In this document: positions 17,347 through 25,754 of the stretch, in pieces
How positions within the stretch are numbered: the first letter of the stretch is position 1
Layout of the letters: the number at the start of each line of letters is the position of its first letter
From: Parvibaculaceae bacterium
GTDB taxonomy: Bacteria > Pseudomonadota > Alphaproteobacteria > Parvibaculales > Parvibaculaceae
Reading direction: 5' to 3'
DNA: 64,000 nt
Assembly: GCA_028283765.1 (NCBI GenBank)
Contig: JAPWJY010000007.1
Coordinates: 62,001-126,000, forward strand
Translations under genes and position numbers: made by a program
The notes under the pieces: generated by a model
What the model saw: only the letters and a program-made list of their open reading frames with translations
What the model was told of the DNA's origin: nothing
Database searches by the model: none

Positions 17347-17375
17347 AATATAGGGGAAATATGGTCTCTCGGCAA
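17347..17375 (-). promoter_or_regulatory. candidate brnTA promoter
   Basis: Read on the minus strand, TTGCCG (17375-17370) and TATATT (17352-17347) are separated by 17 bases and resemble -35 and -10 boxes. Only six bases lie between the -10 box and the brnT ATG, so the transcript would be almost leaderless. An AT-rich stretch at 17375-17420 lies just upstream and could hold the BrnA operator. Confidence 0.4.
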
Positions 17376-17525
17376 ATTAAATCGTATATACAATATATAT
17401 GCCTGATATAAAATTTATCCGTGCAGCAGGGCCAATATCAGGCCGCCCAGCCACTCCACTTCCCCCTCGCCCTTCTGGGGAGAGATACGAAGGATGGAAG
17501 ATTCAAATATTATCCGTCTAAAGAG

Positions 17526-18311
17526 CTATTTTCCATGCGCTGTATGGTAAGCGTAAAGTGCCACGCTGGCCGCCACCGTCGCATTCAGAGACTCGACCGC
17601 GCCAGTCGTCGGCACGGTAAGCCGCGCCACGTCGAGGGCTGGCGGTACGCCCAGCCCTTCCTCACCCAATAGCAGGCGCACATTGTGCGGCCATGTGAAC
17701 GCTGCGAGATCGGCTCCCCCGGCATCGAGCGCCAGCACCGGCCCGGCGATATGGCCCGCCTCAGCCGTCAGTTCGCTCCATGAAGGGCCGCGCACGAGTT
17801 CGACGGAGAACTGCGCATTGGCGGCGGCGCGCAGGGCTTTTGGGTGAAACGGGTGCGCCGATTCCGTCAGGAGCACCACGCGCGCCGCGCCGAAGGCGGC
17901 AGCGCTGCGCAGCAGGGCGCCCAGATTGCTGGGATCGCTCAGGCCACAGATGAGTTCAAGCCCGCGCGGGGCCGCCGTCAGGTCGGCTTGCGCCATTTCC
18001 GGCACGGTGCCGATGAGGAGCGGAAAGCCGGTGCCGCTTGTATCCAGTTCCTGAAAAAGTGCGGAGCCCGCCTCGATCACTTCAAGACCGGGCGGCAGCG
18101 TCCAGCCCGTCAACTGGGCGGGCGACGTCACCAGCAGCGTTTCGAAAAAGCGGGGATAAGTCCGCAGCGCTTCGGGCACGGTCTTGCGGCCGGCGAGGAT
18201 GAACTGCCCGGCCTTCTTCAGGCCGCGCGGCGTCAGCAGGGAAGCCCAGAGCTTCGCCCGGGGATTGTCCCTGCTGTCGATGCGTTTCGGAGGCCGTTGG
18301 GCGTGCGTCAT
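17526..18311 (-). CDS. TrmH/SpoU family RNA methyltransferase
   Basis: This 261-residue protein has the SPOUT knot signature motifs: LSDPSNLGALLRSAAAFGA (motif 1), LLLGEEGLGVP (motif 2) and VESLNATVAASVALYAY (motif 3). An N-terminal L30e-like substrate-binding domain (roughly residues 8-95) precedes the SPOUT domain. It methylates a ribose 2'-OH in rRNA or tRNA using S-adenosylmethionine. The exact site cannot be predicted; RlmB-like 23S rRNA or TrmH-type tRNA targets are both possible. It lies 19 bases downstream of a CurA-type reductase gene on the same strand. Confidence 0.85.
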   Translation of the reverse strand: MTHAQRPPKRIDSRDNPRAKLWASLLTPRGLKKAGQFILAGRKTVPEALRTYPRFFETLLVTSPAQLTGWTLPPGLEVIEAGSALFQELDTSGTGFPLLIGTVPEMAQADLTAAPRGLELICGLSDPSNLGALLRSAAAFGAARVVLLTESAHPFHPKALRAAANAQFSVELVRGPSWSELTAEAGHIAGPVLALDAGGADLAAFTWPHNVRLLLGEEGLGVPPALDVARLTVPTTGAVESLNATVAASVALYAYHTAHGK

Positions 18312-18330
18312 GCCCTGACTTCTAGCCCAT

Positions 18331-19356
18331 TCAGATCGCGCTGTCCGGGCCGATCTTCACGAGCATCTTGCCGAAATTATCCCCGCTGAAAAGCTTCATG
18401 AAGGCTTTGGGCGCGTTCTCGATGCCGTCCTCGACCGTGGTGTGATATTTGATCTTGCCCGACGCGATCAGCGGGGCCGCTTCGGCCAGGAACTTGTTGT
18501 AAAGGTCGAAATGGTTGGAGACGATGAAGCCTTGCAGCTTGAGGCTCTTGCCGACGATCAGGATCAGGTTCGAGGGGCCGGGGCGTGGTGTGGTGTCGTT
18601 ATATTGCTCGATCATGCCGCAGAGCGCAGCCCGCCCGAACGGGTTCAGATGATTGATCGCGGCTTCCAGATGCGCGCCGCCGACATTCTCGAAATAGACG
18701 TCGATGCCCTCGGGGAAGGCCTCGCCCACGGCCTTGTCGAGATCGCCGCAGGTCTTGTAATTGATTGCCTTGTCGATGCCCGCCACATCCGTCAGCCATT
18801 TGCACTTCTCGTCGGAGCCCGCGCTGCCGACCACATAGCAGCCATGGGCCTTGGCAAGCTGGCAGACGATGGCGCCGACCGCGCCCGAGGCGGCGGAGAC
18901 GAAAACCCTGTCGCCGTCCTTCAGTTCGCCGATGTGCATCAATCCCACATAGGCGGTCAGCCCGGGCATCCCGAGCGAGCCGATGAAGGATTCAACCGGG
19001 GCGAGAGCGGGATCGACCGGCGTGAACATCGCCTCGTTGCTTACGGCATATTCGCGCCAGCCGAGCATGTGGTTGACGAAGGTGCCGACCGGCAGCTTCG
19101 CCGATTTCGAGGCGACGACCTGGCCGATGGCGCCGCCCTGAAGCGCTTCGCCGATCTGGAATGGCGGCACATAGCTTTTGCGGTCGGTCATGCGGCCGCG
19201 CATGTAGGGATCGACCGACATCCAGATATTGCGCACCAGCACTTCGCCGTCGCTGGGCTGGGCGATATTGACGGTGGCCAGCTCGAAATCCTCGTCCTTC
19301 GGCGCGCCGACCGGGCGCGATTTCAGGCGGATTTCCTTCGATTGAATGTTCGACAT
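18331..19356 (-). CDS. NADP-dependent oxidoreductase, CurA/PTGR type
   Basis: This 341-residue zinc-free MDR reductase has the NADPH-binding region VFVSAASGAVGAIVCQLAKA with the following GSAGSDEKC, and DVYFENVGG, typical of the prostaglandin/curcumin/2-alkenal reductase group. MSVDPYMRGRM near the N-terminus is another group motif. Such enzymes reduce activated C=C bonds of enones and alkenals. It is followed upstream on the same strand by a paralogue at 19426-20433, so the pair looks like a tandem duplication with divergence. The natural substrate is not known. Confidence 0.9.
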   Translation of the reverse strand: MSNIQSKEIRLKSRPVGAPKDEDFELATVNIAQPSDGEVLVRNIWMSVDPYMRGRMTDRKSYVPPFQIGEALQGGAIGQVVASKSAKLPVGTFVNHMLGWREYAVSNEAMFTPVDPALAPVESFIGSLGMPGLTAYVGLMHIGELKDGDRVFVSAASGAVGAIVCQLAKAHGCYVVGSAGSDEKCKWLTDVAGIDKAINYKTCGDLDKAVGEAFPEGIDVYFENVGGAHLEAAINHLNPFGRAALCGMIEQYNDTTPRPGPSNLILIVGKSLKLQGFIVSNHFDLYNKFLAEAAPLIASGKIKYHTTVEDGIENAPKAFMKLFSGDNFGKMLVKIGPDSAI

Positions 19357-19425
19357 GGGGTTTCCTCGTTCTGTGCCTGTTTTCAGGCTGTTTCTGTTTT
19401 CAGTGCGTCATTCGAATAGGGACGA

Positions 19426-20433
19426 TCAGGCGACCCGGACCATGCGCTTGCCGCGATTTTCGCCGGCAAGCAGGCCGATCAGTGCACCGGGCGTATTTTC
19501 AAGTCCGTCGAGAATATCCTCCTGCACCTTGAGCTGGCCCGAGGCGACCCAGCTTTCAAGGTCGGCCAGCGCCTGTTCGCGCTCATTCTCGTAATCGGTG
19601 ACGATGAAGCCTTGCAGCGACAGGCGCTTGACCACGATCAGGCCGGGCACGCCGCGCGGGCCATGGGGCGAGGGCGCGCCGTCATATTGCGAAACCGCGC
19701 CGCAGCAGGCGATGCGGCCATAAAGCTTCATGTTGAAGAGGCAGGCCTCGAAAATATCGCCGCCCACATTGTCGAAATAGACGTCGATGCCATGGGGCGC
19801 GGCGGCTTTCAGCGTCTTGAAGATCGGGCCCGCCTTGTAGTCGATGGCCTGGTTGAAGCCCAGCTCGCTCACCAGCCAGTCGCATTTTTCCTGGCCGCCC
19901 GCGATGCCGATGACGTGGCAGCCCTTGATCCGGGCGATCTGGCCGGCGATGGAGCCGACCGAGCCCGCCGCCGCCGAGACGGCCACCGTTTCCCCGTCCC
20001 TCAGGCGTCCTGCGCGCAGCAGGCCGAAATAGGCGGTGAGCCCGGCGATGCCATAGACGCTGAGCAGATGGCTCATTGGTTCGAGCTTCGGCATCTTCGT
20101 CGCGGCGCGGGCCGGGATCGCGGCATAATCCTGCCAGCCGGTGTCGGCGAATATGAGATCGCCCGGCGCGAAGCCCGGGGCTCTGGACTCGATTACTTCC
20201 GCAATCGCGCCGCCCGCCATCACGCTGTCGGCTTCCACCGCCGAGCGGTAGGTCGCGCCCTGCATCCAGGCGCGGTTCGCGGCGTCGAGCGAAATCAGCC
20301 GGGTCCGTACCAGCAACTCGCCGTCGCCCGCCACCGGGGCATCGCTCTCGATCAGCCGGAAGTGGCTCTGCTCAAGTTTGCCCTTCGGGGTTTCGGCAAG
20401 CAGGATCTGGCGGTTGACGGTCGGTGCACCCAT
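19426..20433 (-). CDS. NADP-dependent oxidoreductase, CurA/PTGR type (second copy)
   Basis: This 335-residue protein is a paralogue of the protein encoded at 18331-19356. It shows VAVSAAAGSVGSIAGQIARI, GIAGGQEKCDWL and DVYFDNVGGDIFE at the same relative positions. The N-terminal substrate region differs (RLISLDAANRAWMQGATYRS), so the two probably act on different compounds. It is first of the two on the minus strand and is divergent from nadE across a 350-bp gap. No zinc-binding cysteines are present. Confidence 0.9.
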   Translation of the reverse strand: MGAPTVNRQILLAETPKGKLEQSHFRLIESDAPVAGDGELLVRTRLISLDAANRAWMQGATYRSAVEADSVMAGGAIAEVIESRAPGFAPGDLIFADTGWQDYAAIPARAATKMPKLEPMSHLLSVYGIAGLTAYFGLLRAGRLRDGETVAVSAAAGSVGSIAGQIARIKGCHVIGIAGGQEKCDWLVSELGFNQAIDYKAGPIFKTLKAAAPHGIDVYFDNVGGDIFEACLFNMKLYGRIACCGAVSQYDGAPSPHGPRGVPGLIVVKRLSLQGFIVTDYENEREQALADLESWVASGQLKVQEDILDGLENTPGALIGLLAGENRGKRMVRVA

Positions 20434-20783
20434 GGCTTCTTCCTTTTTGATCTTGTGTCGGCTTTTTTGATTTTACGTTGGGGCGAGCTTAGCCGGGGCG
20501 GGATGTGAAAGCATCCTCTCAGGGCTGCCATGCTTGTGCAGAAATGAACAGATATAAATGAGGTGAACGTTTTTAGAGGGGGCTAAGGCATTTTTCACCC
20601 TGTTTTCCACCTTGCCGGCACCCTGCCAATAGCTTGCCCGGAGGTGGAAAAACCCTCCCTTTTCGGAGGCATGAGCAGGGTGTGTGGGTAGCCCTTTTAC
20701 CACCGCCCTTGTCGTTCTCCGGCTCCCGGGATAAAACGCTCGACGGGACTTATACCCATTTTGAGCCTAACTGGATCATACCG
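20434..20783. other. divergent intergenic region, no gene seen
   Basis: These 350 bases separate the second CurA-like gene from nadE. Open frames cross it (for example an upstream extension of nadE to 20634), but they have no family similarity and no ribosome binding site. AT-richer sequence at 20535-20600 is where the divergent promoters probably lie. I see no clear -35/-10 pair or palindrome. Confidence 0.5.
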
Positions 20784-22445
20784 ATGACGAACCGGCTGCG
20801 TATCGCACTTGCCCAGTTGAACCCTGTCATGGGCGATGTGGAGGGCAATCTGGGCCGCGCCCTTGCCGCGCGATCCGAAGCTGCGGCGCAGGGAGCCGAT
20901 CTCGTCCTGTTCAGCGAGCTTTATCTGGTCGGCTATCCGCCCGAGGATCTGGTCTGCAAGCCCGCCTTCCAGCGCGCCGCGCGGCAGGCGCTGGAACAGC
21001 TTGTGCGGGCGACGGCGGATGGCGGCCCCGGCGTTCTGGTGGGGCTGCCCTGGGCGGAGGATGGCAAGCTCTACAATGCCGTCGCGCTGGCCGATGGCGG
21101 TGAGCTTAAGGGATTGAATTACAAGCATCATTTGCCAAATTACGGTGTCTTCGACGAGATCCGCGTGTTCGACGAGGGCCCCTTGCCGGGGCCGCTCAAC
21201 TTTCGCGGCGTCCGGATTGGCGTGCCGGTCTGCGAGGACATCTGGTATCCCGATGCCGTTGAATGTCTGGCGGAAACGGGCGCGGAACTGCTGCTGGTCC
21301 CCAATGGTTCGCCCTATGAGGCGGGCAAGTTCGACGTTCGCATCCAGCTCGCCATTTCACGGGTCCGGGAAAGCGGCCTGCCGCTCGCCTATCTCAACCA
21401 GTTGGGCGGGCAGGACGAACTGGTGTTCGACGGCGCGTCCTTCGTGGTCAATCCGGATTTCAGCCTCGCGGTGCAGATGCCCGCCTGGAAGGAGCAGATC
21501 ACGCTGACCGACTGGGAGCGCGGCCCGGATGGCTGGGTCTGCGCGCCGGGGGAAAAGGCCCTGGTCGAGGAGGGGCTCGAGTCGATCTACATGGCGCTGG
21601 TGCTGGGCCTTCGCGATTATGTCCGCAAGAACCGTTTTCCCGGCGTCGTGCTCGGTCTTTCCGGCGGCATCGACAGCGCCCTTGTCGCGGCGCTGGCGGC
21701 GGACGCCATCGGCGCGGACAAGGTGCACTGCATCATGCTGCCCTATCGCTATACCTCGGCGGAAAGCATCGAGGATGCGGAGCTGTGCGCGAAGGCATTG
21801 GGCGTGCGCTATTCCATCGTGCCCATCGAGGAGCCGGTCGCGGGCTTCACGCGCGCGCTGGCCCCGCTGTTCGAGGGCACCAATTCCGACACGACGGAGG
21901 AAAACCTCCAGTCGCGGACGCGGGGCGTCATCGTCATGGCGATCTCCAACAAGTTCGGCTCGCTGGTGCTGACCACCGGCAACAAGTCGGAAGTGTCGGC
22001 GGGCTACGCGACGCTCTATGGCGACATGAATGGTGGTTTCAATCCGGTCAAGGATCTTTACAAGACGCGGGTGTTCGCGCTCTGCGATTTCCGCAACAAG
22101 GTCCGCCCGGCCGGTTGCCTCGCGCCCGAGGGCGTCGTCATCCCCGAGCGCATCATCACCAAGCCGCCGTCGGCTGAACTGAAACCGGACCAGAAGGACC
22201 AGGACACGCTGCCGCCTTACGAGGTGCTGGACGATATTCTTGAATGCCTGATCGAGAAGGAAATGGCGGTACGCGACATCGTGGCGCGGGGTCATGACCG
22301 CGTATTGGTCAAGCGCGTCGAGCACATGCTTTATCTGGCGGAATACAAGCGCCGGCAGGCGGCGCCGGGTGTCAAGATCACGGCGCGCAACTTCGGCCGC
22401 GACTGGCGCTACCCGATCACGAACTGGTTCCGCGATGCGGAATGA
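20784..22445 (+). CDS. nadE: glutamine-dependent NAD+ synthetase
   Basis: This 553-residue two-domain enzyme makes NAD+ from nicotinic acid adenine dinucleotide, ATP and glutamine-derived ammonia. The N-terminal glutaminase (nitrilase fold) shows its triad: Glu in FSELYLVGYPPEDL, Lys in NYKHHLPNYGVFDE and Cys in PVCEDIWYPDAVE. The C-terminal synthetase has the PP-loop LGLSGGIDSALVAALAAD. The start at 20784 begins at MTNRLRIALAQLNP, the usual beginning of the glutaminase domain. gltX follows 12 bases later, so the two genes are likely cotranscribed. Confidence 0.95.
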   Translation: MTNRLRIALAQLNPVMGDVEGNLGRALAARSEAAAQGADLVLFSELYLVGYPPEDLVCKPAFQRAARQALEQLVRATADGGPGVLVGLPWAEDGKLYNAVALADGGELKGLNYKHHLPNYGVFDEIRVFDEGPLPGPLNFRGVRIGVPVCEDIWYPDAVECLAETGAELLLVPNGSPYEAGKFDVRIQLAISRVRESGLPLAYLNQLGGQDELVFDGASFVVNPDFSLAVQMPAWKEQITLTDWERGPDGWVCAPGEKALVEEGLESIYMALVLGLRDYVRKNRFPGVVLGLSGGIDSALVAALAADAIGADKVHCIMLPYRYTSAESIEDAELCAKALGVRYSIVPIEEPVAGFTRALAPLFEGTNSDTTEENLQSRTRGVIVMAISNKFGSLVLTTGNKSEVSAGYATLYGDMNGGFNPVKDLYKTRVFALCDFRNKVRPAGCLAPEGVVIPERIITKPPSAELKPDQKDQDTLPPYEVLDDILECLIEKEMAVRDIVARGHDRVLVKRVEHMLYLAEYKRRQAAPGVKITARNFGRDWRYPITNWFRDAE

Positions 22446-22457
22446 AGGAAGCGGCAA

Positions 22458-23798
22458 GTGACCGTCACGGTACGTTTCGCCCCGAGTCCCACGGGCCGGC
22501 TGCATATCGGCAACGCCCGTGCCGCGCTCATCAACCGGCTGTTCGCGACGCGGGCGGGCGGGCGCTTCCTGCTGCGGTTCGACGACACGGATACGGAGCG
22601 TTCGAGCGCGGACTATGAGCAGGGAATCTATGAAGATCTGGCCTGGCTCGGCATCCATCACGATCTTACCGATCACCAGTCGGCGCGCATCAGGCGTTAT
22701 GAAGAGGCGGCAGCGAAGCTCAGGGAATCCGGCAGGCTCTATCCCTGCTACGAGACGGCGGAAGAGCTTGAGCGCAAACGCAAGCGCCAGCATGCGCGCG
22801 GTCTGCCGCCGGTCTATGATCGCGCCGCCCTTTTGCTGAGCGACGCGGAGCGGGCCGCGTTCGAAGCGGAGGGCCGCCGGCCCCACTGGCGCTTCAAGCT
22901 CGACGCCATTGTTGTCCGCTTCGCCGACATCATCTGCGGCGATACCCATATCGACGCGAAGTCCCTGTCGGACCCGGTGCTGATCCGCGAGGACGGGCGC
23001 TTTCTCTATACATTGCCGAGCGTGGTCGATGACGTCGACTTCGCCATCAGCCATGTCATCAGAGGGGCCGATCACCTCACCAATACCGGCGTCCAGATAC
23101 AGATTTTCGAGGCGCTGGGCGCGACCCCGCCGCTCTTTGCCCATTATTCCCTGATGCAGGGGCCCGACGGGCGGCCCATGTCGAAGCGCGATGGCGACCT
23201 TTATTCGCTGGAAGGCTTGCGCAGTCGCGGCTATGAGCCGATGGCGCTCAATGCCTTGCTGGCGCGGCTCGGCACGCCCGATCCTGTCGAGCCGCGGCTG
23301 ACCATCGGGGAACTGGCGGCGGCGTTCGATCTCGGCAAGTTCGGCAAGTCCGATATCCGTTTCGATCCCGCCGACATCGACAAAGCCAATGCCGCTTTTT
23401 TGCACATGCTGCCTTATGAGGCGGTCGTTGGACGCCTTGGCGCGTCCGGCTGTGATCTGGGGCCTCTGTTCTGGGAAACGGTCCGGCCCAACCTCGCCAA
23501 ATTCGGCGACGTGTCGCTATGGGCGCAGGTGGTCAATGGCCCCGTCACGCCGGTGATCGGCGATGCCGCCATGCTGATCCGGGCGGCGGAACTGCTGCCT
23601 TCCGAGCCATGGGACGGCGAGACGTGGGGTGTCTGGGCCGAGCGTGTCAAGGCAGTGTCCGGGCTCAAGGGCCGGAGCCTGTTCATGCCCCTGCGCCTGG
23701 CCCTGACCGGGCTTGACCATGGACCGGAGCTGAAAAATCTGTTACCGCTCATCGGCAGAGAGCGGGCATCAGCCCGTCTTCGCGGGGAAACCCGCTGA
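22458..23798 (+). CDS. gltX: glutamate--tRNA ligase
   Basis: This 446-residue class I aminoacyl-tRNA synthetase has the HIGH-type motif APSPTGRLHIGNARAAL at the N-terminus and the KMSKS-type motif as MSKRDGD near residue 240. It starts with GTG, with AAGGAAG just upstream. Many alphaproteobacteria carry two gltX genes; this shorter form is one of these types, and a glutamyl-Q-like truncation is excluded by its full-length anticodon-binding part. The leader peptide of cimA begins only 22 bases after its stop, so any cimA promoter must lie in the 3' part of gltX or further upstream. Confidence 0.9.
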   Translation: MTVTVRFAPSPTGRLHIGNARAALINRLFATRAGGRFLLRFDDTDTERSSADYEQGIYEDLAWLGIHHDLTDHQSARIRRYEEAAAKLRESGRLYPCYETAEELERKRKRQHARGLPPVYDRAALLLSDAERAAFEAEGRRPHWRFKLDAIVVRFADIICGDTHIDAKSLSDPVLIREDGRFLYTLPSVVDDVDFAISHVIRGADHLTNTGVQIQIFEALGATPPLFAHYSLMQGPDGRPMSKRDGDLYSLEGLRSRGYEPMALNALLARLGTPDPVEPRLTIGELAAAFDLGKFGKSDIRFDPADIDKANAAFLHMLPYEAVVGRLGASGCDLGPLFWETVRPNLAKFGDVSLWAQVVNGPVTPVIGDAAMLIRAAELLPSEPWDGETWGVWAERVKAVSGLKGRSLFMPLRLALTGLDHGPELKNLLPLIGRERASARLRGETR

Positions 23799-23820
23799 AC
23801 GTACGGCGAAGGAACACCCC

Positions 23821-23880
23821 ATGATCCGCCTCAGGGCCTCGGCCCGGATCATCATCGGGACCATTATTATTAGCGGCTGA
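23821..23880 (+). CDS. isoleucine-rich leader peptide of cimA
   Basis: This 19-residue open frame reads MIRLRASARIIIGTIIISG and then TGA. Seven of the 19 codons are isoleucine, in two runs of three (ATC ATC ATC and ATT ATT ATT). AAGGA lies seven bases before the ATG, so it should be well translated. It sits 101 bases before the start of cimA, whose product starts threonine-independent isoleucine synthesis. These are the marks of an attenuation leader, in which ribosome stalling at Ile codons when charged tRNA-Ile is scarce changes the downstream RNA fold. The peptide itself probably has no function. Confidence 0.8.
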   Translation: MIRLRASARIIIGTIIISG

Positions 23881-23887
23881 CATCGTT

Positions 23888-23977
23888 CTGCCGCCGCCGT
23901 ACAAGCTCATCCAAAATCAAGAGTAAGCGCACGGGCCGGTCGGTGGCGGCAGGACCGTGTTTGTCCCTCGGGAACAA
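23888..23977 (+). promoter_or_regulatory. candidate cimA attenuator (competing RNA folds)
   Basis: CTGCCGCCGCCG (23888-23899) can pair with CGGTGGCGGCAG (23941-23952) to form a 12-bp stem with one G-U pair, the likely antiterminator. A competing small hairpin pairs CGGTC (23937-23941) with GACCG (23953-23957) and is followed by TGTTTGT. The end of the leader frame, GCGGC (23873-23877), can pair with GCCGC (23890-23894), so a ribosome that finishes the peptide would alter the choice. A third small hairpin, TTGTCC with GGAACAA (23961-23977), would hide the GGGAA ribosome binding site of cimA. The terminator is weak by eye, so control may be translational. Confidence 0.5.
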
Positions 23978-23981
23978 GAAA

Positions 23982-25602
23982 ATGACGAACCGGGAACGGC
24001 TCTATCTGTTTGACACCACGCTGCGCGACGGCGCGCAGACGGCGGGCGTTGATTTCAGCGTCGAGGACAAGCGCCTCATTGCCACGCTGCTTGACCAGTT
24101 GGGCCTTGATTATGTCGAGGGCGGCTATCCGGGGGCCAATCCCACCGATACCTCGTTTTTCAGCGAGCGCCCTTCCTTACAGCGCGCCAAATTCACCGCA
24201 TTCGGCATGACCAAGCGGGCCGGGCGCTCGGCCTCGAACGATCCGGGCCTTGCCCCGCTGCTCGATGCGCCGGTCGATGCCATCTGCCTTGTAGCGAAAA
24301 GCTGGGACTTTCATGTGAAGGTGGCGCTCGGCGTCAGCAACGAGGAGAACCTTGAAAGCATCGCTGACTCGGTCAAGGCCGTCGCCGCGCGCGGCCGGGA
24401 ACCCCTGATCGATTGCGAGCATTTCTTCGACGGCTACAAGGCCAATCCCGCTTATGCCGTTTCCTGCGTGAAGACGGCGCTGGAGGCGGGCGCGCGCTGG
24501 GCGGTGCTGTGCGACACCAATGGCGGCACGCTGCCCCACGAGGTTGGCCGCATCGTGGGCGAACTGATCGCACAGGGGGTGCCGGGCGAGAGGCTCGGCA
24601 TCCATGCGCACAACGATACGGAACAGGCCGTCGCCAATTCGCTGGCCGCCGTGAATGCGGGCGTGCGCCAGATTCAGGGCACGCTCAACGGGCTGGGCGA
24701 GCGCTGCGGCAACGCCAATCTGGTGTCGCTGATCCCCACCCTGCTGCTGAAGCCGGAGTTCGCGGACCGGTTCGAGATCGGCGTGAGTCTTGAAGGGCTG
24801 ACGGGCATCACCCATGTGTCGCGCACGCTCGACGAGGTTCTTAACCGTTCGCCCAATCGCTATGCGCCTTATGTGGGTGAAAGCGCCTTCGCCTCGAAGG
24901 CGGGCATCCATGTTTCCGCTCTGCTGAAGGACCCGCGCACCTATGAGCATGTGCCGCCGGAAAGCGTGGGCAACACGCGCCGGATTTCCGTTTCCGATCA
25001 GGCGGGGAAGTCGAACATCGTGGCGCGGCTGGAAGCGGCGGGGCTGCATGTCGACCCGCAGGACGAACGCATCGGCCGCCTGCTCGAGGTGGTGAAGGAA
25101 CGCGAGTTCCTTCGGTTATTCCTATGACGGGGCGGATGCTTCCTTCGAGCTTCTGGCGCGCCGCCTGCTGGGGCAGGTGCCGGAATTCTTTCTGGTCGAA
25201 TCGTTCCGCGTGCTGGTCGAGCGGCGCTACAACGCCACGGGCGACCTCGTCACCGTCTCGGAGGCCACGGTCAAGGTCGATGTGGACGGGGAAAAACTTA
25301 TCTCGGTGGGTGAAGGCAACGGTCCCGTCAATGCGCTCGATCAGGCATTGCGCAAGGATCTCGGCAAATATTCGCCTTTTATCGAGGATCTGCGGCTTGC
25401 GGATTTCAAGGTCCGTATCCTCACCAGCGGTACGGACGCGGTGACCCGCGTGATGATCGAAAGCGCTGATGGCAAGGGCAATCGCTGGTTCACGGTGGGT
25501 GTATCGCCCAACATTGTCGACGCCTCGTTCGAGGCGCTTTCAGACAGCATCATCTACAAGCTGCTGCGCGACGGGGCGCCTGCGCCGGTCAAGCAGCGTT
25601 AG
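23982..25602 (+). pseudogene. cimA: citramalate synthase with a one-base frame shift
   Basis: CimA condenses pyruvate and acetyl-CoA to (R)-citramalate, the first step of threonine-independent isoleucine synthesis. The first frame (23982-25127) holds the catalytic TIM-barrel: LFDTTLRDGAQTAG with the metal-binding Asp, HAHNDTEQAVANS with the metal-binding His pair, and GTLNGLGERCGNANL. It stops at 25125-25127. The second frame, which resumes as GYSYDGADASFELLARRLLG at 25114, holds the LeuA-type allosteric domain to 25602. Reading both frames gives a normal-length enzyme of about 540 residues. The break lies in GAGTTCCTTCGG (25104-25115); removing one C restores the frame. It may be a sequencing error, or a true mutation giving an enzyme without feedback control. 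Confidence 0.8.
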
Positions 25603-25628
25603 CTCCGTCCTCTTGTTCCGGACAGATT

Positions 25629-25680
25629 GAAGCCTGTGCCCTGTCCCTCATGCGTGAACAGGACGAAGGCTTCTTTTCTG
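25629..25680 (+). terminator. rho-independent terminator after cimA
   Basis: GAAGCCT (25629-25635) pairs with AGGCTTC (25667-25673), with a nested CCTGT/ACAGG stem (25640-25644 and 25658-25662). TTTTCTG follows at once. It ends the nadE-gltX-cimA region before the convergent LOG-family gene. Confidence 0.65.
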
Positions 25681-25754
25681 ATTCTTAACGGTACGCAATT
25701 TGGGATTGTTCATCCTGCCCGCAGGCCCAAGACGTTTTCCCGGTCATAAGAGCT

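Noticed and set aside
20634-20783. N-terminal extension of nadE
   Set aside because: The added 50 residues have no similarity to the glutaminase domain, which begins at MTNRLRIALAQ at 20784.
25107-25127. Programmed ribosomal frameshift in cimA
   Set aside because: TTCCTTCGG is not a known slippery site, there is no clear downstream pseudoknot, and other single-base shifts in the window point to sequence error or mutation.
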